Assembly (NCBI RefSeq): GCF_000239275.1
Contig: NZ_JH417580.1
Location: forward strand, 1 to 54,339
Length of the DNA stretch: 54,339 nucleotides
Direction of reading: 5' to 3'
From: Megasphaera geminata F0357
GTDB taxonomy: Bacteria; Bacillota; Negativicutes; Veillonellales; Megasphaeraceae
Made by a program: the position numbers and the translations under genes. Position 1 is the stretch's first letter. Each line of letters starts with the position of its first letter. The notes under the pieces are model-generated. The model was not told where the DNA came from. It saw only the letters and a program-made list of their open reading frames with translations, and searched no databases. This document shows, piece after piece, positions 46,634 through 54,339 of this stretch.

Positions 46634-48298
46634 TTACATCTTCTCAGGCGCCGAAATACCTAATACGGCCAAGCTGTTGGCAATGGTAATCTGAACCGCC
46701 GTAACCAAAGCAAGACGCGCTTCTTCCAACTCCTTATCGGACTGGATAATGTGACAATTATTATAAAATGCATGGAAAAGGCCTGCCAATTCATAAACAA
46801 AGCGGGCAATACGGTGCGGCGCTCTGTCGGCCGCAGCCGTTTGTATCTCTTCAGGATAGGCGGATATTTTTTTAATGAGCTCCAATTCCCGTTCTTCCTG
46901 CAATTTGTTCCACACGACATTTTTCCAGGTCATATCGAACGTATCGCCGTTTTCGGCAACCTGTCTGTATATGCTGAAAATCCTGGCATTGGCATACTGA
47001 ATATAGTAAACGGGATTTTCATTACTGTGCGACGTAGCCAGATCCAAATCGAAATCAAGCTGTGTATCAAGAGACCGCATAATAAAGAAATAACGTGCCG
47101 CGTCGGTACCGACTTCTTCAATAAGTTCATTAAGAGTAACCGCCCGGCCCGTACGTTTGGACATCTTGACGAGCTCACCGTTCCGAAAGAGACTGACCAT
47201 CTGAAGCAGCAGAATTTCAAGCTTATCCGCATCAAATCCCAACGCTTCCATGGCGGCTTTAACGCGGGCCACATACCCGTGATGATCGGCGCCCCAGATA
47301 TTAATCATTTTCTTAAAGCCGCGTTCATACTTGTTTTTATGATAGGCAATATCGGCCGCCAGGTAAGTAGGCACTCCGTTATCGCGAATGACCACGCGGT
47401 CTTTATCATCGCCGTAAGCCGACGATTTCAGCCAAAGCGCTCCGTCTTTCTCATAAATATTGCCGTTTGCCTTTAATGTTTCACAGGCTTCACGAATTGC
47501 TTCCGGATGAAGGCTTCGCTCACTGAACCATTTATCATACGTTACATTGAAATTTTCCAAATCGCGCTTTAAAGCCTTCAATTTTTCCTCATATGCACGA
47601 TTCTTAAAAATAACAAGACGTTCCGCTTCGTCCAGCTGGAGATATCTATCGCCGTCCTGCTCAATAATGGCGCGCGCCGTTTCAATAATGTCCGCACCGT
47701 GATAGCCGTTTTCCGGAATTTTTGAAGGTTTCCCCAAAAGCTCCAAATAGCGGGCGTTAACGGATACGGCCAAATTATCCATCTGGTTGCCTGCGTCATT
47801 AATATAGTATTCAGATTGTACGTTATAGCCGGCCGCACGCAAGAGATTTACGAGGGCACTGCCGTAAGCGGCGCCGCGGCCGTGTCCTACATGAAGAGGT
47901 CCCGTCGGATTGGCACTGACATACTCCACCTGAACCGTATCGTCTTCACGCAAAGGAGCCGTGCCGTACTTTCCGCCGGCCGCCAGAATGTCCTGCAGTG
48001 TATCATACATAAGATCATGCTTTAAAAAAAAGTTAATGAAACCTGCTCCGGCAACATCCGCTTTCAAAAGCCAGGGCGCTTTCAAATGTCTGAGGATAAC
48101 GGCAGCTATATCACGCGGCGATTTACGGGCCGTACGAGCGGACTGCATGGCAATGTTAGTCGCAAAGTCGCCGAATTCTTTCTGCGGCGGAACTTCCAGG
48201 AGGACAGACGGGTATTCACCTGCCGGCAAATCCCCTTCCCGGACGGCAGCCTGCACCGCCGCTTCAATCCCCTGTTTTACCGTTTCTTTCATTTCCAT
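46634..48298 (-). CDS. argS: Arginyl-tRNA synthetase
   Basis: 554 residues, class I. N-terminal Add-1 domain, HIGH motif as HVGHGRG, KMSKS-like VKMSKRTG, and the C-terminal anticodon-binding DALR domain. Start ATG 48298 overlaps the stop of the DUF1934 gene by one base. The frame is intact over its whole length. Confidence 0.97.
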   Translation of the reverse strand: MEMKETVKQGIEAAVQAAVREGDLPAGEYPSVLLEVPPQKEFGDFATNIAMQSARTARKSPRDIAAVILRHLKAPWLLKADVAGAGFINFFLKHDLMYDTLQDILAAGGKYGTAPLREDDTVQVEYVSANPTGPLHVGHGRGAAYGSALVNLLRAAGYNVQSEYYINDAGNQMDNLAVSVNARYLELLGKPSKIPENGYHGADIIETARAIIEQDGDRYLQLDEAERLVIFKNRAYEEKLKALKRDLENFNVTYDKWFSERSLHPEAIREACETLKANGNIYEKDGALWLKSSAYGDDKDRVVIRDNGVPTYLAADIAYHKNKYERGFKKMINIWGADHHGYVARVKAAMEALGFDADKLEILLLQMVSLFRNGELVKMSKRTGRAVTLNELIEEVGTDAARYFFIMRSLDTQLDFDLDLATSHSNENPVYYIQYANARIFSIYRQVAENGDTFDMTWKNVVWNKLQEERELELIKKISAYPEEIQTAAADRAPHRIARFVYELAGLFHAFYNNCHIIQSDKELEEARLALVTAVQITIANSLAVLGISAPEKM

Positions 48299-48726
48299 TA
48301 AGCCTTATCCTCCCGCACAGTAATAATTAACTGATTATATATTGATGCCAGTTCTCCCAGAAGAACGTCATAAGCCAAATAAATCTCACCTATACCGTCA
48401 TGTAAATCGACTTTTATTTCATAGGTTTTCATGCTTATTTCCATTGAACCGAAAGGTGTTTGATAAATTGATTTTCGCACCTTGCCGACAGCGTATTCCT
48501 GACGGTTACGAACCTTGCCGAGGCGCAATAAGACGAGCGTTCCGTCGGCTGCCAGTTTAATAACCGTCGTCACGCCCTCCATGCCGGTAATCTCGCTTTC
48601 TTTATAAACGAAATACCGAGCCCGCTCCTTCTCATAATATTTACCCGCCGAAACGAGTTCCAACTTTATCTCTTCCCCGCTGTTATCTCGCTGGATACTG
48701 GTAACGCTGACTAAAACCCGCTTCAA
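48298..48726 (-). CDS. DUF1934 family protein
   Basis: 142 residues, β-rich, calycin-like. Typical pieces are TTVIKLAADGTLVLLRLGKVR, FGSMEISMKTYEIKVDL and IGEIYLAYDVLLGELA. Function unknown, but its place directly upstream of argS is conserved in Firmicutes. The start codon is TTG (MKRVLVSV); the ribosome site is weak. Translationally coupled to argS. Confidence 0.85.
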   Translation of the reverse strand: MKRVLVSVTSIQRDNSGEEIKLELVSAGKYYEKERARYFVYKESEITGMEGVTTVIKLAADGTLVLLRLGKVRNRQEYAVGKVRKSIYQTPFGSMEISMKTYEIKVDLHDGIGEIYLAYDVLLGELASIYNQLIITVREDKA

Positions 48727-48915
48727 TTCGGCTTCAACTCTTCCTATGAATAATCTAACGTTACTATTATATACTACTTACAGGTAAAAATAAACTTTTA
48801 TTTACAGGCCTTCAATGAGATGAGGGCCGGTATTTTTCGGCATATACGACTGCCGCAATATTTTATTTCACCGCATTCTTACGTCAATCAGTCAAAAAAT
48901 ATGAAAAACGCGAAA

Positions 48916-48939
48916 CACCTCCGCCATATGGCGGAGGTG
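48916..48939 (-). terminator. Hairpin after the radical SAM gene
   Basis: Perfect 24-base palindrome (CACCTCCGCC at 48916-48925 with its complement to 48939), six bases after the stop; the T tail on the minus strand is mixed (TTTCGCGTTTTTC). Confidence 0.75.
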
Positions 48940-48944
48940 GCGGT

Positions 48945-49919
48945 TCAGACAGCTGTCCGGCCTTCTTTAAAAACAAGGCCCGTCTTAGGATCGACTTTTT
49001 CAAGCCATCGTAAATCATACGGTTCATATACCACTTTTTCATAAGCCGGTACATCAAGGAGCGTACCGTCCCAGTCGGAATGAATCTCGCCGGTCTGTTT
49101 AATAAGAATATCATACAAAATATCGTAGGTCATACCGTCTGCGGGATCTTTTTCAACTATCGTACTGTACGGTAAGGTCTTATGATACGTAAGCTCCAAT
49201 CCTTTATAATCAAAATGAAACCCGCAGCGCATACGGCAGCCGTCAAGACCGCGATATACGGCAATTTCCTTTAAATCAAGCAAAATCTTATCATGATCCG
49301 CCTCATACAAATTGTCAGGTGTCGTTTCCGTATAATCGAAACGAAATTGGATAGATGCGCCCGGCACGGCCCTGAAGCGTTCCAAATAAGGAATCATGTC
49401 CTTTTTCGGATAGTTCTTATACAAAACACAATTTATGCGGAAGGGAACGGCCAAGCGGTTTAAAAGGCCGTCATTCGACTCAACGACATAATGCTGCATA
49501 TGGCGGGATACATTAATACACGTAATCTTATCTTTATTACGCGCCGTAAAAGCAATTATATCGTCTTCTGTCTGCAATGCAGAAACGGGCAGAGTCGTGT
49601 TGATATATACCTTGTGCGTCGGCGGGATAATATCCAGCATTTGCTGCAAAACCCGCAAATCCGCGAACGGCTCTCCGCCCGTAAAAACAAAATCACAATA
49701 TGGTGTAATCGCATCCATACGCTGAATACTTTCACAAATTTTTTCAGCAGAAAATCCTGTGGGATTATCATATTCCGCTTTATTAATACAAAAAGGGCAA
49801 TTATTTAAACAATTATACGGAACGAATACGGTTACGGTCGCACCGCCCTCACGGGTTTTGTAAGGGTGTACTCTCGCCGCAGCGAGCGTCCCCGTCAACT
49901 TTTCCGTTTCCACAGTCAT
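48945..49919 (-). CDS. Radical SAM protein
   Basis: 324 residues. The cluster motif is CLNNCPFC (Cys37, Cys41, Cys44, CxxxCxxC). FVFTGGEPFADL follows as the GGE SAM-binding motif. The C-terminal part (GLDGCRMRCGFHFDYKGLELTYHK) holds extra cysteines. The family is that of pyruvate formate-lyase activator- or MoaA-like proteins; no substrate can be named. Start ATG 49919 (AAGGAG six bases upstream); an upstream ATG at 49955 lacks one. Single gene, followed by a hairpin. Confidence 0.8.
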   Translation of the reverse strand: MTVETEKLTGTLAAARVHPYKTREGGATVTVFVPYNCLNNCPFCINKAEYDNPTGFSAEKICESIQRMDAITPYCDFVFTGGEPFADLRVLQQMLDIIPPTHKVYINTTLPVSALQTEDDIIAFTARNKDKITCINVSRHMQHYVVESNDGLLNRLAVPFRINCVLYKNYPKKDMIPYLERFRAVPGASIQFRFDYTETTPDNLYEADHDKILLDLKEIAVYRGLDGCRMRCGFHFDYKGLELTYHKTLPYSTIVEKDPADGMTYDILYDILIKQTGEIHSDWDGTLLDVPAYEKVVYEPYDLRWLEKVDPKTGLVFKEGRTAV

Positions 49920-50109
49920 AACTATCTCCTTACCGTGACCGTCAATGGCGATCATGCATTTATTTCATAGATACGTGTAACTCGTCGGCAACACGACGAC
50001 CGTCCTGAAAACCGACTGTTGTAGTCCCTATTCTACCATATATTCGAATTGCGTTAAAGGGCCGTCAAAACGATTTCCCAAGCCTGCATGGAAGTAAAAT
50101 GAAAAAGAA

Positions 50110-50128
50110 GCGGTCTGAACAAGATCGC
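50110..50128 (-). terminator. Weak terminator of the ADP-ribosylglycohydrolase gene
   Basis: GCGGTCT (50110-50116) pairs with AGATCGC (50122-50128) with one G-U pair; on the minus strand a TTCTTTTTC tail follows. About 90 bases after the stop. 49920-50217 holds no gene. Confidence 0.45.
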
Positions 50129-50217
50129 TCTTTAAACATTAAAGAATACCGGCGCCGTTCCCCGCTCCATTTTGCATACGCTTCGGATAAATCGGTAAAA
50201 TCTGCTGCAGGCAAGAT

Positions 50218-51246
50218 CTAAACCGCTTCATAGAGAGAATTGCCCATACCGACAAGAAGGTCAAAACACTCAAGCGTATTGAGCCATCCCGGCGGAAGAG
50301 CGCCGACGCCGTAAATAGTCCCGGCCAAACTGCCGCAAACAGTACCGCATGAATTACTGTCATCATCATGGTTGCACGCCATAATCACGGCGCTGCGCAA
50401 ATTGTCGGTTTTTAAGAGACAATAAACGGCGACGGCAAGGATCCCGGCCGCATGCTTACTGTCGCAGAGGTTCCGGATACTTTCAATAGGCAACCGCTCC
50501 GAATCAGCTTCACTCAGCGCCAGCTCCAGACGTTGCGCCGTAATCTCGCCGCCTTCTTCCCGCCGCGTGAAGGACGCTATGCGCAGCACCGCATCACGTA
50601 AGGGAAGCCCTTCCGACAATAACGCGACAAGTGCGGAAAATGCGCCTGTCGTGATGACCGCTTCCGCTCCGCCATGCGTAAGAAAAGCAGTAGCACAGCC
50701 GACATAAAAAGCCTTCTTCGGATTGTTGCAATAATATAGCCCAATCGGGGCCGCCCGTTTCACCGCACCGCCGCTCTTGCTGGAGTTCGGTACTTCGTGC
50801 GCGGCAAAGGACACACCCGTTGCCAAGGACATAAGGCAGGTCTTACCCGGTGCCCGCCGCGCATACAACTCCTCCGTCCCCATGAGATTATATCCCCATT
50901 TACTCTCATGAGGCTGTTGTTTCATCCAATCCGTCTGTTCCGGTTTAACAATTCGTTCCGTCTGCGTATAATACCAACGCATATAAGAGCGAAAAATACG
51001 TTCCACCGGATCCGCGCCGTCCTGATCCGCCCAAAGGAGTCCGTCTGCCGTAAAAAGCGCCAATTGAGTATCATCGGAAATAACAGCCTTATTACCTTCT
51101 TTTTTGCATTTCAAAATTGTTCGCAGCCCGTGGGGGCCGTATTTTTGCTGAATCGCTTTAAGACTGTCAAATTCGATAACATAGCCGAGTGCATCGCCTG
51201 CCGCTCCGCCGAGCATACAGCCCGTAAACCTCTCTTTCCTTTCCAT
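50218..51246 (-). CDS. ADP-ribosylglycohydrolase family protein
   Basis: 342 residues, all-helical ARH fold. GCMLGGAAGDALGY at the N-terminus, SDDTQLALFTADG, and the C-terminal NHDDDSNSCGTVCGSLAG; the metal ligands are the Asp residues in these. The last motif is the DxDDxxSxxxxA-like form of some ARH/DraG relatives. It probably removes ADP-ribose from protein, DNA or small molecules; the partner transferase is not in this window. Monocistronic. Confidence 0.85.
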   Translation of the reverse strand: MERKERFTGCMLGGAAGDALGYVIEFDSLKAIQQKYGPHGLRTILKCKKEGNKAVISDDTQLALFTADGLLWADQDGADPVERIFRSYMRWYYTQTERIVKPEQTDWMKQQPHESKWGYNLMGTEELYARRAPGKTCLMSLATGVSFAAHEVPNSSKSGGAVKRAAPIGLYYCNNPKKAFYVGCATAFLTHGGAEAVITTGAFSALVALLSEGLPLRDAVLRIASFTRREEGGEITAQRLELALSEADSERLPIESIRNLCDSKHAAGILAVAVYCLLKTDNLRSAVIMACNHDDDSNSCGTVCGSLAGTIYGVGALPPGWLNTLECFDLLVGMGNSLYEAV

Positions 51247-51406
51247 AACGCGTTCCCTCCGTTAGACAACAGCGACTGCGAATATTTATGAAAGTGTTGA
51301 AAAATCGCTTTACTTTCTATGATAACTATTATATAATAATTAATTTTAATTATAGCAATGTCATTTTCTAATTGCAATAACCTTGCCAACTCCGTATATT
51401 GACCGT

Positions 51407-51446
51407 AAAAAAACGGTGCATCATGAATATTCCAAATGATGCACCG
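51407..51446 (-). terminator. Terminator of the ECF S-component gene
   Basis: Perfect 11-base stem CGGTGCATCAT (51414-51424) with its complement (51436-51446), then seven T residues on the minus strand. 20 bases after the stop at 51467. Confidence 0.88.
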
Positions 51447-51466
51447 CAGATATAGTATTAGACTAC

Positions 51467-52006
51467 TTATCCTTCAATATGCTTTTTCCAAATGTCCCGT
51501 ACGGATGTGTGAAAATACAGGAAATACGAACACACGACGCCAATCATGGCCTGTAATATTTCAAAAGGCAATTTTATCAGCGAATATTCGGGCGTACTGT
51601 ACACATATGCTCTGCCCAACGAATACCCCGTAACCATGATAACGGCGCCGACCATAAGCGCCATGATAATTTTTCCGCGTGATTTTCCGCCTTTTGTTCG
51701 CGCAATGATGTACGCTATCGCTCCGGCCTGAATACCGTGTGTTACCAGAGAAACAAACATCGGCGCCGGATAGAAGAAGAAATCTCCGAGAAAAGCCCCT
51801 ATACCGCCGACGAAAAGAGCTTCCTTAGGAGTAAACAGAAGCGCCGCCAAACAGATAACAATATCGTTGATGTACAGATGTCCGCCCGGAACGGGAATGC
51901 CGAATGAACTGAGAGCTATATTCATAGCCATAAAAAGTGCCGCCATGGTCAACCGCTTCGTCGATATAATTGATTCCGCCGCAGTCGTACTCGGTTTCGC
52001 TTTCAT
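51467..52006 (-). CDS. ECF transporter S component, substrate unknown
   Basis: About 179 residues, five to six membrane helices: LTMAALFMAMNIALSSFGIP, DIVICLAALLFTPKEALFVGG, AFLGDFFFYPAPMFVSLVTHG and later. The N-terminal STKRLTMAALF and the GxxxGD-like motif fit the group II S-component fold. No riboswitch upstream points to a vitamin. It should use the EcfA1A2T motor encoded at 14.7-17.2 kb. Start ATG 52006 with GAGGTG five bases upstream; 52009 is an alternative. Confidence 0.8.
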   Translation of the reverse strand: MKAKPSTTAAESIISTKRLTMAALFMAMNIALSSFGIPVPGGHLYINDIVICLAALLFTPKEALFVGGIGAFLGDFFFYPAPMFVSLVTHGIQAGAIAYIIARTKGGKSRGKIIMALMVGAVIMVTGYSLGRAYVYSTPEYSLIKLPFEILQAMIGVVCSYFLYFHTSVRDIWKKHIEG

Positions 52007-52101
52007 CATATCACCTCTCCAGGAGTTATTATACCGCATCTCTGACTATATAAAAATATACAGAAATATATATTTATATATAGTACAGTTTTACGTGTAA
52101 A

Positions 52102-52131
52102 GAAAACTCCCGCCGCTGACGCGACGGGAGT
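52102..52131 (-). terminator. Terminator of the tRNA–tuf operon
   Basis: ACTCCCG (52106-52112) pairs with CGGGAGT (52125-52131), loop of 12 with further pairing, then TTTTCTTT on the minus strand. About 25 bases past the tuf stop. Confidence 0.75.
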
Positions 52132-52156
52132 CACGGCGGTCAGTCTGCCGCCTGCC

Positions 52157-53343
<1,187 letters not shown>

Positions 53344-53469
53344 TTTTCATTTCCTCCTTTTAGGAAAAGACAGAGTACATCACTTTATATATTCTATATA
53401 AAACGGGAAAATCCTTCCGGTTTCCTTTCTTATATAGAAATAACCTCGATAAACGAGGTCATTTGAGTA

Positions 53470-53546
53470 TGGTGGCGGCTCGGAGATTCGAACTCTGGAC
53501 ACTGCGGGTATGAACCGCATGCTCTAGCCAACTGAGCTAAGCCGCC
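53470..53546 (-). tRNA. tRNA-Met (CAU)
   Basis: 77 nt with encoded CCA (plus strand 53470-53472). Acceptor GGCGGCT pairs with AGCCGCC; anticodon loop TTCATAC gives CAU. The acceptor starts with a normal G-C pair, so this is the elongator Met tRNA, or possibly tRNA-Ile to be modified by TilS. Last tRNA before tuf. Confidence 0.9.
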
Positions 53547-53551
53547 AAGTA

Positions 53552-53627
53552 TGGAGCTATTGACCGGGATTGAACCGGTGACCTTATCCTTACCAAGGAT
53601 ACGCTCTACCGACTGAGCTACAACAGC
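53552..53627 (-). tRNA. tRNA-Thr (GGU)
   Basis: 76 nt with encoded CCA. Acceptor GCTGTTG pairs with CAATAGC with one G-U pair; loop TTGGTAA gives anticodon GGU. D and T loops are normal (TTCAATC). Confidence 0.93.
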
Positions 53628-53679
53628 TTAAAACCGTTCAAAGCTATGCTTTTATCTTGCCGAAAAGGCAAAAAAAATT

Positions 53680-53755
<76 letters not shown>

Positions 53756-53763
53756 ACAATATT

Positions 53764-53849
53764 TGGTGGTGGGAGAAGGATTCGAACCTTCGAAGGCGGA
53801 CGCCGGCAGATTTACAGTCTGCTCCCTTTAGCCACTCGGGAATCCCACC
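53764..53849 (-). tRNA. tRNA-Tyr (GUA)
   Basis: 86 nt with encoded CCA and the long variable arm of a class II tRNA. Acceptor GGTGGGA pairs with TCCCACC; anticodon loop CTGTAAA gives GUA. Confidence 0.93.
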
Positions 53850-53854
53850 GATTC

Positions 53855-53930
<76 letters not shown>

Positions 53931-54065
53931 TCGCCTAACAGAACATAACCAATTATAGCCAATAAACTTCTATCTGTCAACAATTTTTAACCGCTGCGGC
54001 AAACGGCTTCAGACAGTTATTTTAAAGCATATATGCCTCCTTTTTCTTCATACAAAACGCTTCCA

Positions 54066-54338
54066 TCATGCCTCCGTATTCCTGCCTCTGGCCAGAACGA
54101 AATTACGGAACCGTTCCACTACAGGCAACATATTGTGCCGGTTATGGACGGCCATGAACAGATAACGGCGATCCGCCTTATCGGCAATGGGAATCCGTTC
54201 AACAGCATAATATTTGAGGAGGTAGAAATCAGGCATAATGGCCACGCCGTACCCGGCGGCAACGAGACCGGCCATAGCGTTATCCTCTTCTATACGGCAA
54301 ACGATCCGGGGATGAGCGTCAGCACGCGTTAACAGTTC
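54066..54338 (-). CDS. LysR-family transcriptional regulator, C-terminal part (cut by window edge)
   Basis: The last 90 or so residues of a LysR effector-binding domain: AGLVAAGYGVAIMPDFYLL is the conserved VAAGxGxAxxP segment, followed by ADRRYLFMAVHNRHNMLPVVERFRNFVL and the stop. The frame is open to the window edge (ELLTRADAHPRIVCRIEEDN before it), so the DNA-binding half lies outside. Target unknown. Confidence 0.85.
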   Translation of the reverse strand, partial: ELLTRADAHPRIVCRIEEDNAMAGLVAAGYGVAIMPDFYLLKYYAVERIPIADKADRRYLFMAVHNRHNMLPVVERFRNFVLARGRNTEA

Positions 54339-54339
54339 C

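Overview
The window looks like chromosomal DNA from a Gram-negative-walled anaerobic Firmicute (class Negativicutes, probably Veillonellales such as a Megasphaera relative; this is inference). Three things point there. It carries the classical low-GC Firmicute block divIC–yabR–tilS–hpt–ftsH–coaX–dus–greA–lysS. It has a complete Rnf complex and a superoxide reductase, which suit a strict anaerobe. It also has a remnant of an ArnT-type lipid glycosyltransferase, which suits an outer membrane. Nearly every gene is on the minus strand, so operons read right to left.

Layout, left to right. 1-626: a biotin-dependent carboxyltransferase gene broken by an inverted duplication. 942-1763: an EFR1-type flavodoxin/ferredoxin protein. 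1904-2638: an ArnT remnant and a superoxide reductase with a PerR-like operator. 2758-7024: a diverged FolD, a class B penicillin-binding protein and the CCA-adding enzyme. 7211-11929: cdaA–cdaR–FAD dehydrogenase–glmM (c-di-AMP and cell-wall precursor synthesis). 11993-13720: a hydroxyacyl-CoA dehydrogenase and a TVP38-type membrane protein. 13860-17170: truA and the shared ECF transporter motor. 17223-21046: DUF805, an unrecognised decayed frame, uppP, a solitary BrxF-like ATPase and a secreted protein with three SmpA-like modules. 21109-32719: the Firmicute core block, with bioY and birA inside it. 32916-35804: a GlcD-type oxidase and an FMN-riboswitch-controlled ribBA. 35934-38093: a ferredoxin protein divergent from a Crp/Fnr regulator, then an Lrp regulator. 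38222-44310: rnfCDGEAB–apbE behind a promoter with a leader of about 350 nt. 44949-49919: pyrG, argS, DUF1934 and a radical SAM enzyme. 50218-52006: an ADP-ribosylglycohydrolase and an ECF substrate-binding component. 52157-53930: a tRNA(Thr-Tyr-fMet-Thr-Met)–tuf operon. 54066 to the end: a partial LysR regulator.

Several units fit together. RibBA supplies the flavin that ApbE attaches to the Rnf subunits. EcfA1A2T is the motor for BioY and for the S component at 51.5 kb. BirA both uses biotin and probably represses bioY. CdaA, CdaR and GlmM form the conserved c-di-AMP module.

The sequence has a clear quality problem. I count eleven single-base frameshifts in eight core or near-core genes (PBP twice, uppP, ppx/gppA, yabR, ribBA, pyrG twice and tuf) plus glcD and rnfD. 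Most lie in short homopolymer runs, so they look like sequencing or assembly indels, and I annotate these genes as intact CDSs with a frameshift. The inverted duplication at the left edge is likewise probably a fold-back chimera. Real oddities are the FolD that lacks two active-site residues, the BrxF homologue without a BREX system, the three-module SmpA-like protein, and the PerR-like operator on a superoxide reductase that lacks its centre I cysteines.
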